Shown here in pieces: positions 40,595-50,054 of a stretch of 64,000 nucleotides of DNA. Under the pieces are notes generated by a model. That model saw only the letters and a list, made by a program, of their open reading frames with translations, made no database searches and was not told where the DNA came from. This DNA is from Terriglobia bacterium (GTDB lineage: Bacteria; Acidobacteriota; Terriglobia; Terriglobales; Acidobacteriaceae), in the NCBI GenBank assembly GCA_020073465.1, contig JAIQFC010000008.1:62001-126000 (forward strand). Direction: 5' to 3'. The position numbers and the translations under genes are program-made. Each line of letters opens with the position of its first letter. The first letter of the stretch is position 1.

Positions 40595-41836
40595 TTGATG
40601 AACAGTAAGCAGAAACTTGTGATTTTGGCAGCTGTGGCGACGGTGTGCATGGTTGCGCTGTTGCGACTCCCCACGAAAACCGCGAAGGCTGATCCGCACG
40701 AGGACTCTTCGCTTCGGCCGGTTGCGGTCGCACTGGTCAAGCGAAAACCACTAGTGAACTCGCTCACTCTCTCGGGAGCCTTTCGGCCTTACCAGCAAGT
40801 AGACGTTCACGCCAAGGTGGCCGGTTACATCCAGAAGATCTTCGTGGACGTAGGGGACCACGTAAAGACCGGTCAGGTCCTCGCAATTCTGGAAGTTCCG
40901 GAACTGAACGCACAAGTGAAGGGGGCAAAGGCGGACATACAGCGCAGCCAGGATGCGACCCACAGGGCTAAAAGTGAGATTCAGCGTGCTGAATCGATGC
41001 ATTCCGCTTACCACGCTGCCTACACGCGATTGAAGCAGGCCTCCGAGTCGCGTCCCGGACTGATTGCGGAACAGGAACTCGACGACGCGGGGGCAAAAGA
41101 CAAAGAGGCAGAAGCGCAAGTCGAAAGCTCTCGTGCCATGCTTGCGGAATCGGAAAGCCAGCTTGCGGTTGCCCAAGCGGATCTTGATCGGCTGGCGGCA
41201 CTCGAAGCCTATTCACATATCACAGCGCCTTTCTCGGGAGTAGTGGTCAAGCGATACGCCGATACCGGCGCTTTGATTCAGGCCGGCACGTCTTCCAGTA
41301 CGCAGGCCATGCCCGTTGTCCAGTTGGCGGAATGGTCTCGCTTGCGCCTGGTGGTGCCGGTGCCGGAGTCGGCTGTTCCTCAGATTCACTTGGGTTCTGC
41401 GGTACAGGTGCGCGTGGGGGCTCTCAATCGAACATTTGAAGGCCGAGTGGCGCGCTTCGCCGACGCGCTTGATCAGCAGACCAGAACCATGGAAACCGAG
41501 ATTGATGTTGAGAATCGGAATGGAGCCCTGGTCGACGGAATGTACGCCGAAACCAGGCTCGTTCTCGACCAGAAAAATGACGTGCTCACAGTACCCATAC
41601 AGGCGGTGCAGCGGGAGACATCCGGAGCTGCGGTGTGGACCGTGGACCGGGAGGGACGCATACAGGAGAAGCCAGTCAAGCTCGGAGGAGAGGGGAGTGA
41701 CCGGGTGGAAATCCTATCTGGACTGGCGGAGAACGATCAGGTCGTAATCGGCAACCGAAGTGACTTGCGGCCGGGTGAAAAGGTGCAGCCCAAAGTGATC
41801 GAAGAGAAAGCGGGCAACGGGGAGGGTGGTCTCTGA
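40595..41836 (+). CDS. RND efflux periplasmic adaptor (membrane fusion protein), first system
   Basis: 413 residues. N-terminal membrane/signal segment LVILAAVATVCMVALLRL. Lipoyl half-motifs VDVHAKVAGYIQKIFVDVGDHVKTGQVLAILEVPEL and AYSHITAPFSGVVVKRYADTGALI flank a long alpha-hairpin (about residues 110-205). The beta-barrel and membrane-proximal domains end with DQVVIGNRSDLRPGEKV. It links the inner-membrane RND pump to the TolC-like exit duct. The next gene starts inside its stop codon (overlap at 41836). Confidence 0.92.
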   Translation: MMNSKQKLVILAAVATVCMVALLRLPTKTAKADPHEDSSLRPVAVALVKRKPLVNSLTLSGAFRPYQQVDVHAKVAGYIQKIFVDVGDHVKTGQVLAILEVPELNAQVKGAKADIQRSQDATHRAKSEIQRAESMHSAYHAAYTRLKQASESRPGLIAEQELDDAGAKDKEAEAQVESSRAMLAESESQLAVAQADLDRLAALEAYSHITAPFSGVVVKRYADTGALIQAGTSSSTQAMPVVQLAEWSRLRLVVPVPESAVPQIHLGSAVQVRVGALNRTFEGRVARFADALDQQTRTMETEIDVENRNGALVDGMYAETRLVLDQKNDVLTVPIQAVQRETSGAAVWTVDREGRIQEKPVKLGGEGSDRVEILSGLAENDQVVIGNRSDLRPGEKVQPKVIEEKAGNGEGGL

Positions 41837-44800
41837 TGTCCCGATTTTCCATTAAGAATCCCTACTTCATCATCGTCTGCTGTTTGGTGATCGCGATCGT
41901 GGGCAGTACCGTGCTGGTGCGTATGCCCGTCGATCTGTTCCCACCCATCAATATTCCGGTCGTGGTGGTCGCAACTTTCTATTCGGGGATGCCGCCAGAA
42001 CAGATTGAGACCGACATCACCGGCCGCTTCGAACGATTCTTCACGCTGGGCAGCAATATTGACCACATCGAGTCGCGGTCCCTGCCCGGTGTCAGCCTGA
42101 TCAAGATCTATTTTCAGCCCGGTACTGATCCCGACGCCGATCTTAGTGAGATCTCAAACCTGGCGTTGGCAGACTTGAGGAAGCTTCCGCCGGGAACCTT
42201 GCCGCCCGTAGTTTTGAAGTTTGATGCTTCGAGTCTGCCCGTCTGCCTCATCACTCTCAAGGGGCAAGGACTGAACGAGACGGAGTTACGCGATCTGGGT
42301 CAGTACAACGTGCGCAACCAGGTTGCCAATGTGCAGGGCGCCTCCGTCCCGCAACCGTTTGGCGGACGTTACCGGCAGATCATGGTCTATGTCGATCCGC
42401 TGAAGTTGCAAGCTCATCAGCTCAGCGTCATGGATGTCGTTCGTACGGTGAATGACAGCAACCTGATCCTGCCTGCCGGTGACGTGAAGATCGGTCCCAT
42501 CGACTACAACCTTTACACCAACAGCCAGCTTCCGAGCACCGAGGAAATCGATCATCTTCCCTTGAAAACCGTAGGGAGTGCTTCGGTCCTTGTACAAGAC
42601 GTGGGGAAGGCGCGGGACGCACAATCCATCCAAACTAACGTGGTTCGTGTCGACGGACAGCCCTCCGTCTATTTGCCGATCCTGAAACAGGGCGGCGACA
42701 CCAACACAATCGCCGTAGTGAACGGCATTCAGGACGCGGTTAAAGACCTGACCGACATTCCCAGACAGTTAGTCGCCAAGGTTGTATTTGATCAGTCCAT
42801 CTTCGTCAAAAAGGCGATTGAGAATCTGTTGCACGAAGGTGGAATAGGGCTGGTGCTGACCGGGCTGATGATTCTGCTGTTCCTGGGAAGCATGCGAGCC
42901 ACAGCGGCCGTATTTCTGTCGATTCCGCTTTCCGCGCTGGCCGCGTTCCTTGCCCTGAGCGCGCTCGGCGGCACGGTCAACACGATGGTATTGGGCGGGT
43001 TGGCTCTGGCGTTCTCACGGCTGATCGATAACTCAGTAGTCGTGCTGGAGAATATCTTTCGACACATGGAGATGGGTGAACCACCGGAAGTTGCCGCGGA
43101 AAAAGGAGGGCAGGAGGTTGCTTTACCGGTTCTCGCGGCGACGCTGACGACGGTGGTAGTTTTCTTCCCGGTTGTCTTTCTGTATGGGGTCAGCCGTTTC
43201 CTCTTCATCGCGCTCGCGACCGCCGTCGTGCTCTCGATGGTGGCATCGTTCTTCGTTGCGATGACGGTGGTCCCCTTGTTTTGCGCGAAGTGGATCAAGT
43301 CTCCTCACTTGGTGAATGAGCACGAGGTCTCTGATTCCCGCTTTGGCCACGTTATCTCCGCCTTCAATCGCTCTTTCGAGAAGCTGCTCCACCGGTACGA
43401 TCATACGGTCGGACACGCTCTCCTGCGGCCTGCGGCTACCACGGTCGGACTCGTAGGCGTCGCACTGCTGAGCCTCTCGCTGTATCCGCTGCTGGGCGTT
43501 GCCTATTTCCCGCGCACGGATCCGGGCCAGTTTGTGATCAACCTGAAGGCTCCCTCGGGAACCCGCCTGGAGCTAACGGAACAGGACATAAGCCAGGTGG
43601 AGGATGAGATTCGGCAAATCGTGCCCCCCAATGAACTGGGCATGATCGTCTCCAATATAGGTGTGACGCCGGGTTTCTCCGCCATCTACACGCCCAATTC
43701 TGCCGAGCATACAGCTTTCGTTCAGGTAAGCCTGAAAGAGGGACACAAGGTCGGGAGCTACGAATACATGAACCGCGTGCGCTCGGCGTTGCGCAACGAT
43801 CTGCCCGAGATGAGTGCCTACTTCCAATCGGGCGGCTTGGTCGACTCGGTGCTAAATCTCGGGCTGCCGGCACCGATTGACGTGCAAATCAGCGGGATGA
43901 ACCTGGATAAGACTTACCAGACTGCGAGTGGCATCGCGAGCCAGATTCGCCATCTGGATGGGGTAAGTGACGTCCTGGTTCCACAGGATGTGGACTATCC
44001 CGCGTTGCGCATCAATATCGATCGGCAACGAGCCAGTCTCGTGGGACTGAGCCAAAAGGAAGTCGTCGACAATGTCATCACCGCTCTGACCTCCAATCAG
44101 ATGATCGCTCCCAGCTACTGGGTCGATCCCAGGAGCGGCAATGACTACTTGTTGACCGTGCAGTATCCGGAAAGCGAAGTGCGCTCACTGAATGATCTGA
44201 AGCAGATCCCCATTCGCGCCGCAGCTAACGAACGTACCACGCAACTGGATTCTGTGGCGAGTATCGCTCCGATCCTCTCGCCGACCGAAGTCGATCACTA
44301 TCAACTCCGGCGTGTCATTGACGTGTACGTAGCTCCCAAGAACGAAGATTTGGGGAAGCTCACGGATTCGATCGAACAGATTATTGGCCAAACCAAGCTG
44401 CCGGAAGGAATTCGGGTCAACCTGAGGGGATCAGTACAGGGGATGCGGTCATCTTTCAAGAGCTTCGGAATCGGTCTTTTGTTATCGATCGCGTTGGTTT
44501 ACCTGATTCTGGTGGCCCAATTCCAGTCCTTTCTGGATCCCTTCATCATTCTTTTCGCCATTCCACCTGGGCTCGCGGGAGTGCTGTTCATCCTGCTGTT
44601 CACCGGCACGACCCTGAACATCATGTCGCTTATGGGGCTGGTGATGATGGTGGGGATCGTAGTTTCAAACAGCATTTTGATCGTGGACTTCGCCCGCACT
44701 TTGTGGCGAGAGGGGAGGCCCCTGAAGGAAGCGGTGGCCCTGGCCAGCCGGATTCGTTTGCGTCCCGTACTTATGACTTCTCTAGCCACGGTTATCGGCT

Positions 44801-44973
44801 TGATTCCCATGGCGTTGAAGCTGGGCACCGGCGCCGAGGCCTACGCTCCCCTGGCGCGCGCCATCATTGGGGGCCTGGCATTGTCCGTGGTAGTTACGGT
44901 TTACCTGGTGCCTGCTGCCTACCTCTGGTTCCACCAAAAGGACGAACAACCCTTGCAGGAGGTGTCGGCGTGA
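41836..44973 (+). CDS. RND efflux inner-membrane transporter, HAE1/AcrB-like, first system
   Basis: 1045 residues. N-terminal helix INPYFIIVCCLVIAIVGSTVLVRMPVDLFPPINIPVV; two six-helix bundles and two large periplasmic loops. Helix 4 in AcrB-type proton pumps carries a double Asp, and here LGGLALAFSRLIDNSVVVLENIFRHME shows a single D (RLIDNS), which should be compared with the second system. The C-terminal LGLVMMVGIVVSNSILIVDFARTLWREG is family-typical. Substrates are unknown; drugs or organic compounds are likely. It lies between adaptor and OMF genes with overlapping ends. Confidence 0.93.
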   Translation: MSRFSIKNPYFIIVCCLVIAIVGSTVLVRMPVDLFPPINIPVVVVATFYSGMPPEQIETDITGRFERFFTLGSNIDHIESRSLPGVSLIKIYFQPGTDPDADLSEISNLALADLRKLPPGTLPPVVLKFDASSLPVCLITLKGQGLNETELRDLGQYNVRNQVANVQGASVPQPFGGRYRQIMVYVDPLKLQAHQLSVMDVVRTVNDSNLILPAGDVKIGPIDYNLYTNSQLPSTEEIDHLPLKTVGSASVLVQDVGKARDAQSIQTNVVRVDGQPSVYLPILKQGGDTNTIAVVNGIQDAVKDLTDIPRQLVAKVVFDQSIFVKKAIENLLHEGGIGLVLTGLMILLFLGSMRATAAVFLSIPLSALAAFLALSALGGTVNTMVLGGLALAFSRLIDNSVVVLENIFRHMEMGEPPEVAAEKGGQEVALPVLAATLTTVVVFFPVVFLYGVSRFLFIALATAVVLSMVASFFVAMTVVPLFCAKWIKSPHLVNEHEVSDSRFGHVISAFNRSFEKLLHRYDHTVGHALLRPAATTVGLVGVALLSLSLYPLLGVAYFPRTDPGQFVINLKAPSGTRLELTEQDISQVEDEIRQIVPPNELGMIVSNIGVTPGFSAIYTPNSAEHTAFVQVSLKEGHKVGSYEYMNRVRSALRNDLPEMSAYFQSGGLVDSVLNLGLPAPIDVQISGMNLDKTYQTASGIASQIRHLDGVSDVLVPQDVDYPALRINIDRQRASLVGLSQKEVVDNVITALTSNQMIAPSYWVDPRSGNDYLLTVQYPESEVRSLNDLKQIPIRAAANERTTQLDSVASIAPILSPTEVDHYQLRRVIDVYVAPKNEDLGKLTDSIEQIIGQTKLPEGIRVNLRGSVQGMRSSFKSFGIGLLLSIALVYLILVAQFQSFLDPFIILFAIPPGLAGVLFILLFTGTTLNIMSLMGLVMMVGIVVSNSILIVDFARTLWREGRPLKEAVALASRIRLRPVLMTSLATVIGLIPMALKLGTGAEAYAPLARAIIGGLALSVVVTVYLVPAAYLWFHQKDEQPLQEVSA

Positions 44974-46367
44974 ATGACCGGGTGATGAAATTCACGTGCG
45001 TGATCAGCTTGGCGCTGCCATGTTTCGGGCAGTCCGCAGTCGTAGTCCAGAACCCGACGGATGCTCCGCTGGGCGCGCTCTCGGCTCAGGCAGATGACGC
45101 GGGATCTCGGTCCGCACAGAACGGCACGAATCCACAGGGTCCCAAGAACACAATTCACCTTTCGGTGAAGGATGCTGAAGCGATTGCGCTTAAGAACAAT
45201 CCCGCCATTTCCGTTGCCCGGCTGAGCGCACTGGCTTCGCAACAGGTGACGCGAGAGGTGCGGTCCACACTTTGGCCGCAAGCCTACGCCAACTTGACTG
45301 CGGTCGATGCGCGCAACAACAGCCGCATCACCGCCGGGGGCTTGAACAATCCGATCATCTACACGCGTGCAGCCGGTGGAGCAACCGTCAGCCAACTGAT
45401 CACGGACTTTGGCCATACCACGAACCTGGTCGCGAGCGCACGCCTTCAGGCCAGGGCAGACGAGCAGAATGCCCTCGCAACCAAGGAAGACGTGCTACTA
45501 GCCACGGACCAGGCTTTCTACAATGCCCTGCAAACCCATGCCGTTCTCAGGGTGGCGGAGCAGACGGTGGCATCGCGGCAATTGCTTGCCGACCAGGTGT
45601 CCGCGCTTACCCGGAGCAAGCTCAAATCGGATCTGGATTTGAGCTTTGCCAACGTGAATCTCGCCCAGGCCAAGCTGTTGTACTTGGATGCATTGAACAA
45701 CGACAAGGCTGCTGTGGCAGGCCTTTCGGCGATTCTTGGATATCCGACGCTCGAGAACTTCGAACTGGTGAACGACACCGAACCCTTGACACCACCGCCA
45801 GCGGATGTGGATCCGCTGATTGCGGATGCTTTCGCCAAGCGCCCCGAAATCCTGGCTCTGGAGTTCGAGTCGGAATCGGCCGAGAAGCTGCATCTGGCGG
45901 ACCGGGACCAGATGTTTCCCACCATCAGCGCACTGGCGGCGTACGGCGATTCTCCGGTGCGGGATGATCGTGTCTACGGGCCGTATGGGGCGGTCGGAGT
46001 GAATGTCCAGATCCCGGTGTTCAACGGATTCCTGTTTTCTGCCAAGTCGCGCGAAAGCGACTTGCGGACGCAGGCCATGCGGCAGCGGCTGGCGGACCTG
46101 CGCAACCGCATCTCGCGGGACGTGCGGACCAGTTGGCTGGCTGCCAGCACGGCCTTCGACCGCGTCAATGTGAGCGAGCAGTTGCTGGCCGAGGCAAACC
46201 AGGCGCTCGACCTGGCGCAGACCCGCTACAAACTCGGCCTTAGTTCCATTGTCGAGCTGAGCCAGGCACAACTGCAGCAGACACAAGCCGAAATCGGAAA
46301 TGCCCAGGCGGGATATGAGTATCGCCTGGCCCTATCGGCGCTGCGTTATCAAACCACAGGGTTGTGA
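44970..46367 (+). CDS. TolC-like outer-membrane efflux protein, first system
   Basis: 465 residues from a GTG at 44970 that overlaps the transporter stop (GTGA); CAGGAGGTG lies 7 bases upstream. The signal peptide is followed by two repeats of the OEP domain: LSVKDAEAIALKNNPAISVARL and FAKRPEILALEFESESAEKLHL. Long coiled helices and a C-terminal AQTRYKLGLSSIVELSQAQLQQTQAEIG are typical of TolC/CusC. It forms the outer-membrane duct. An in-frame ATG at 44985 is possible but poorly spaced from the ribosome-binding site. Confidence 0.9.
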   Translation: MNDRVMKFTCVISLALPCFGQSAVVVQNPTDAPLGALSAQADDAGSRSAQNGTNPQGPKNTIHLSVKDAEAIALKNNPAISVARLSALASQQVTREVRSTLWPQAYANLTAVDARNNSRITAGGLNNPIIYTRAAGGATVSQLITDFGHTTNLVASARLQARADEQNALATKEDVLLATDQAFYNALQTHAVLRVAEQTVASRQLLADQVSALTRSKLKSDLDLSFANVNLAQAKLLYLDALNNDKAAVAGLSAILGYPTLENFELVNDTEPLTPPPADVDPLIADAFAKRPEILALEFESESAEKLHLADRDQMFPTISALAAYGDSPVRDDRVYGPYGAVGVNVQIPVFNGFLFSAKSRESDLRTQAMRQRLADLRNRISRDVRTSWLAASTAFDRVNVSEQLLAEANQALDLAQTRYKLGLSSIVELSQAQLQQTQAEIGNAQAGYEYRLALSALRYQTTGL

Positions 46368-46441
46368 GGGAAGACCGGCACGGCATGAACCACGGCGAGC
46401 CCCCCGCCGCTTTCTGGAGACTTCCACGAGGATTTAAGAAT

Positions 46442-46487
46442 CCTCACCCCGGCAAAAGGAGAGAGGCAAAAAAATGCCGGGGTGAGG
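46442..46487. terminator. Bidirectional hairpin between convergent OMF and porin genes
   Basis: CCTCACCCCGGCA (46442-46454) and its perfect reverse complement TGCCGGGGTGAGG (46475-46487), with a 20-base loop containing AAAAAAA. It lies in the 130-bp gap between the converging genes. A 13-bp stem can end transcription from both sides, although T runs are lacking outside the stem. Confidence 0.55.
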
Positions 46488-46497
46488 GTAAGGTACG

Positions 46498-48315
46498 CTA
46501 CGGCAAGTAGTAGCGGAACGAGCTGAAGACCATGCCGTCCAGCCCATGCGGCTCATTCGGGGACGAGGCTCCTGACCAGGTGTTGCGGGTCACATAGGAG
46601 TACTGCAGACCCCATTGCATCCGGCCGCGATTTACCTTGTCCTTGGAACCGTCGTAGAACTTGAACCAGAACCCCGAACTCCCTTCGACCAGAACCCGCG
46701 TGTCAGCGGTGCAGTTGGAGCCGAGGCTTCCGGGGCTGAATCCACCACTGCCGGGGAGAGTCTCAGTAAAGCAGCTGGTATTGACGAAGAAGGGCGATCC
46801 GTAGCCTACGTACTTGCCGGTGACAGGATCGAAGTCGGCCGCGCGGCTGGCATACTCCGCTCCTGCGTTCAGGTAAACATCCCACTTGGGGCTGTGCCAC
46901 TCAAGGGTAGTCAGACCCTGATAGCTCTTGATCAGATTGAGCTTTCCGTTGGCGCGGATCGAAGCGTCAGGAAGGCCAACCGATCCATAGCGACCCACTC
47001 CGCTGCCGCCAAAGCCATGCAATCCGAAGTCGATATGCTTCTTGTAAAACGACCAGCGGGCGTTGGCGCCAAAGCCCCCACCGTCTTTCGAGGCGCTAAA
47101 GGCTCCCAGGGCGTTGGCACCCGGGGTGGTGCTGCCGCCGCAGAGGGTGGTGGAGGTTACATCGCCGCAAGGAAATACACGATCGCGGAAGCGGGCGTAC
47201 ACGCCGAAGACTTCATAGTGTCCGAAGCCCGGCTCAAAAACCGCCTTGGCGATGATATCGGGCGACGGGTTGAAGGAGTAGTTGCCGTTGAACGCGTTGT
47301 AGAGTCCGCCACCGGCCCCAAGGGAGCCGACAACAAAGTTAGCGGCGTTGTTGTGGCTGGTGATCGTAGCCTGCGGGTTTTCCATCGACACGGCGAACCA
47401 TGCCTTGTTGTTGAAGCCCTTGGCCAGCCGCAGCCCAAATTGACGCGCCCAGCTGAACCCAGCCGTGTACTGGGCGTCGATAACCATGGGTAGAGCTTCG
47501 GTGCGGTTATCCACACCATGCTTGGTTTCCGTCAGCAGGCTCCACATCTGTCCGCCGGTAACACTCCAGCCATTGTCGAAGGCCGCCTGGCCAAACGCCT
47601 GGCGCTGACGTAGCGAGTAGCTGTTGCTCTGATTGTTGTTGGAAGTGACGGCCGCGGACAGGAAGTCAGCTTCGACATAGCCTGACATCTTGACGGTCTT
47701 CAACCGGCCCTCGGCCAGCATCGAAACCCGCGATTGCCGGCCCGAACCGAAGAATTCTGACATGGAGCTCTGGGAAGCGCCGGGCATCGTGAGGTTGTTG
47801 AGGGGTGAGTTGACATCGGCGCCGAGAGCCCGCGACCGGCGTACGAATTCGGCCGCGAGAAAGCCGCCCGGAGTAACCGTGATGCCCTTGTAATGGAGCG
47901 CCAACGGAGAATCCGACACGCTCTTCTGAGTCTCTTGCAGGCTTACGACGGTATTGCCGACAGTCGTGTTGAGATCCGTAACTTGAGTCTTGAGTTCACT
48001 AACCGCTTGCTGCTGCTGGGTGGCCTGGGCCTGAGCCGCATCGGCCTTACCCGAAGCATCGGTGGCTGCCGTCTGCGCCTGTTGCACCGCCTGGTCCTTG
48101 CGCCGCAGTTCGTCCTGCAAGGCCTGGATTTGCTGCTGCTGAGAAGCCAGGGCTGACTGCTGCGCGGCAAGCGCGTCTTTTAACGCCTGGACGTCGGCCG
48201 CGGTCACTGGCGCGGGCTTTGCCTTCCTGGACTTGGGTGAGGTGCTGGTTTGCGCCACCAGCGTGGTCGCCAGAAACAGAATCGCGTACAACTTCCACGC
48301 AGACTTCATCTTCAC
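46498..48315 (-). CDS. Coiled-coil-anchored outer-membrane porin
   Basis: 605 residues. Signal peptide MKMKSAWKLYAILFLATTLVAQ. Residues about 40-130 form a Gln/Ala-rich coiled coil (ALAAQQSALASQQQQIQALQDELRRK) typical of porins that trimerise and reach the peptidoglycan. A barrel domain begins at about 140 (LHYKGITVTPGGFLAAEFVRR). Alternating aromatic/polar strands continue to a C-terminal SSFRYYLP ending in an aromatic-rich strand. General diffusion or substrate-selective porin; specificity unknown. The upstream region has palindromic AT-rich sites. Confidence 0.85.
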   Translation of the reverse strand: MKMKSAWKLYAILFLATTLVAQTSTSPKSRKAKPAPVTAADVQALKDALAAQQSALASQQQQIQALQDELRRKDQAVQQAQTAATDASGKADAAQAQATQQQQAVSELKTQVTDLNTTVGNTVVSLQETQKSVSDSPLALHYKGITVTPGGFLAAEFVRRSRALGADVNSPLNNLTMPGASQSSMSEFFGSGRQSRVSMLAEGRLKTVKMSGYVEADFLSAAVTSNNNQSNSYSLRQRQAFGQAAFDNGWSVTGGQMWSLLTETKHGVDNRTEALPMVIDAQYTAGFSWARQFGLRLAKGFNNKAWFAVSMENPQATITSHNNAANFVVGSLGAGGGLYNAFNGNYSFNPSPDIIAKAVFEPGFGHYEVFGVYARFRDRVFPCGDVTSTTLCGGSTTPGANALGAFSASKDGGGFGANARWSFYKKHIDFGLHGFGGSGVGRYGSVGLPDASIRANGKLNLIKSYQGLTTLEWHSPKWDVYLNAGAEYASRAADFDPVTGKYVGYGSPFFVNTSCFTETLPGSGGFSPGSLGSNCTADTRVLVEGSSGFWFKFYDGSKDKVNRGRMQWGLQYSYVTRNTWSGASSPNEPHGLDGMVFSSFRYYLP

Positions 48316-48391
48316 TCTCCTTTGAGCAGTTATGCAGATTGCCCTGTGCGGGAATTAATGGATACCTGATTGAAGCTAACCGTCTCATGTT

Positions 48392-48416
48392 ACAAATTTG
48401 TTAAGATCTGATTAAC
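48392..48416. promoter_or_regulatory. AT-rich palindromes upstream of the porin gene
   Basis: ACAAATTTGT (48392-48401, perfect) overlaps GTTAA-GATCTGA-TTAAC (48400-48416) in an AT-rich island 77-101 bp before the porin start. Likely binding sites or UP-element. The divergent ECF sigma gene begins at 48506, so both genes may share this control region. Confidence 0.4.
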
Positions 48417-48505
48417 GTCGCATGAATCGGGCTAGTCAATGTTGCTGTTGGCAAGTCCGGTGAGAATTGAGCCCTCTGATCTGCACGTAACGAAGAGGCT
48501 CCCAG

Positions 48506-49477
48506 GTGCTGACCACTCCTCAGTGTGACGGGCGGGTGGCAGCGGCAGCGGAGCGAAATGCCACATTCAACGCCATGCGTTCCGACATAGAAGACGCAGT
48601 CCACCTCTTGCAGCGAGGCGACGATGCGGCGGTGGAGCGGGCTCTGGCCCTTCTGCAAGACACGGTTTTTTCCTTCAGCATGCGCGTCTGCGGCCAGCGT
48701 GAGGATGCGGAAGACACGATGCAAGAGGTACTGCTGAAATCGGTTCCACACCTGCCCCGATTCGACAGTCCCAAAGCGCTTGTGGTCTGGCTCTACAAGG
48801 TGGCCAAGAATCGGTGCCTGATGAGTCGCCGCAGGAGCAAGTTTGCTCCTAAGCAAGACCTTTCCCTGGAAGAGTTAATGCCCGATCGGGAAGAACTCGA
48901 CCAACTGAGCACCGACAAGGAAATCAACCCCGAAGCACTCGCAATCCGCAGTGAAGAAGCAGCGCAGTTGCGAGATGCGATTCAAAGACTGCCACCGCAA
49001 TACCGAATCGTTCTGGTACTGCGCGATATGGAGGGGCTGACGGACGAAGAGGTTGCGGAGATCACGGGATTGCGTTCGGGAACGGTTCGCGTGCGTCTCC
49101 ACCGGGCGCGACTCTTCGTGCGAAAGGAATTGGTGAAAATGAAGACGTGGAAAGCCCGCTCCGGAAGAATGGTCGAGGCTGTTCCGTCGCGAACTGCGGC
49201 CACTGACCCGCCCCGAGCCGCCCGTTGCAAGGCGATGTTTGCGGAGCTCTCGAGCTATCTCGACGAGCAGTTGGACGATTCGCTTTGTGAAGAACTGGAG
49301 CAACACTTGAACGGTTGTGAACCCTGCAAGGCGTTTCTCTCCAGTCTCGCATCAACGATCGCGCAGTGCCGAAGATTACCCGCGGAGTGTCCCACAGGAA
49401 AAGAGGCAGTCCGTCTCCGTGGGCAACTGCTGAAGAATTACGAGCAAGTGCGTGCGGTCGTCAGACCAGGGCAGTAG
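48506..49477 (+). CDS. ECF sigma factor fused to a C-terminal zinc-finger (anti-sigma type) domain
   Basis: 323 residues. Sigma region 2 (about 30-110: ALALLQDTVFSFSMRVCGQREDAEDTMQEVLLKS ... VVWLYKVAKNRCL). Sigma region 4 (about 150-205: LPPQYRIVLVLRDMEGLTDEEVAEITGLRSGTVRVRLHRAR). A zf-HC2 segment (about 241-290) has H267-x3-C271-x2-C274, the zinc-binding pattern of redox-sensing anti-sigma factors. The fusion of both functions suggests self-regulated activity. GTG 48506 (GAAGAGG upstream) or ATG 48575 may be the start. It lies upstream of OsmC and a second RND operon, its likely regulon. Confidence 0.87.
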   Translation: MLTTPQCDGRVAAAAERNATFNAMRSDIEDAVHLLQRGDDAAVERALALLQDTVFSFSMRVCGQREDAEDTMQEVLLKSVPHLPRFDSPKALVVWLYKVAKNRCLMSRRRSKFAPKQDLSLEELMPDREELDQLSTDKEINPEALAIRSEEAAQLRDAIQRLPPQYRIVLVLRDMEGLTDEEVAEITGLRSGTVRVRLHRARLFVRKELVKMKTWKARSGRMVEAVPSRTAATDPPRAARCKAMFAELSSYLDEQLDDSLCEELEQHLNGCEPCKAFLSSLASTIAQCRRLPAECPTGKEAVRLRGQLLKNYEQVRAVVRPGQ

Positions 49478-49586
49478 CGAGCCCGATCCCCTACCCCAGA
49501 GCTTCCTCCCAATTTTCTCTGTAACAAAATCCCAGTTCCTGCATTTATTCGTGTGTCTGGTGGATAGAAACTGCAGGAGTTTAATC

Positions 49587-50054
49587 ATGATCACAGCCAA
49601 AGTCGAACTGAATCAACCACTTAAGCAACATCGCCAGTTTGCGGCCCAGACGGGTAGCGGCCACACCTTCCTGCTCGACGACACGGCAGGAGGCACTGGG
49701 CCAAAGCCGATCGAACTGGTCGCGGCTGCGTTGGCGGGATGTACCGCGTTCGACGTGGTCACCATCCTGCGCCAGAAGTATCACCAGAAGGTCACCGGCT
49801 ACGAAGTGCGGGTTGAAGCGGATCAGGCTGAACGGCCCCCACAGGTGTTCACGGCAGTGCGAATTCACCATGTGGTAACCGGCTTTGAAATCGATGTGGC
49901 TGCGGTGGAGGAAGCCATCCGCCTGTCGGAAGAGAAGTACTGCTCGGTGGGGGCCATGGTTCAGAAGACAGCCAGTCTGCACACAACCTACGAGATCGTT
50001 GAAGAGAAGACGGAGTGGATGAAGCCGGCTCAGGCGGCGGGAGTGCAAGGTTGA
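49587..50054 (+). CDS. OsmC/Ohr-family peroxide-detoxification protein
   Basis: 155 residues. Conserved cysteines Cys52 (AALAGCTAFDVV) and Cys119 (SEEKYCSVGAMVQ) fit the thiol pair that reduces organic hydroperoxides in OsmC/Ohr proteins. GPKPIELVAAALAG is typical of OsmC/YhfA. CAGGAG lies 8 bases before ATG 49587. It overlaps the OMF gene by 4 bp (TTGA), so it leads the second efflux operon, tying efflux to oxidative or electrophile stress. Confidence 0.9.
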   Translation: MITAKVELNQPLKQHRQFAAQTGSGHTFLLDDTAGGTGPKPIELVAAALAGCTAFDVVTILRQKYHQKVTGYEVRVEADQAERPPQVFTAVRIHHVVTGFEIDVAAVEEAIRLSEEKYCSVGAMVQKTASLHTTYEIVEEKTEWMKPAQAAGVQG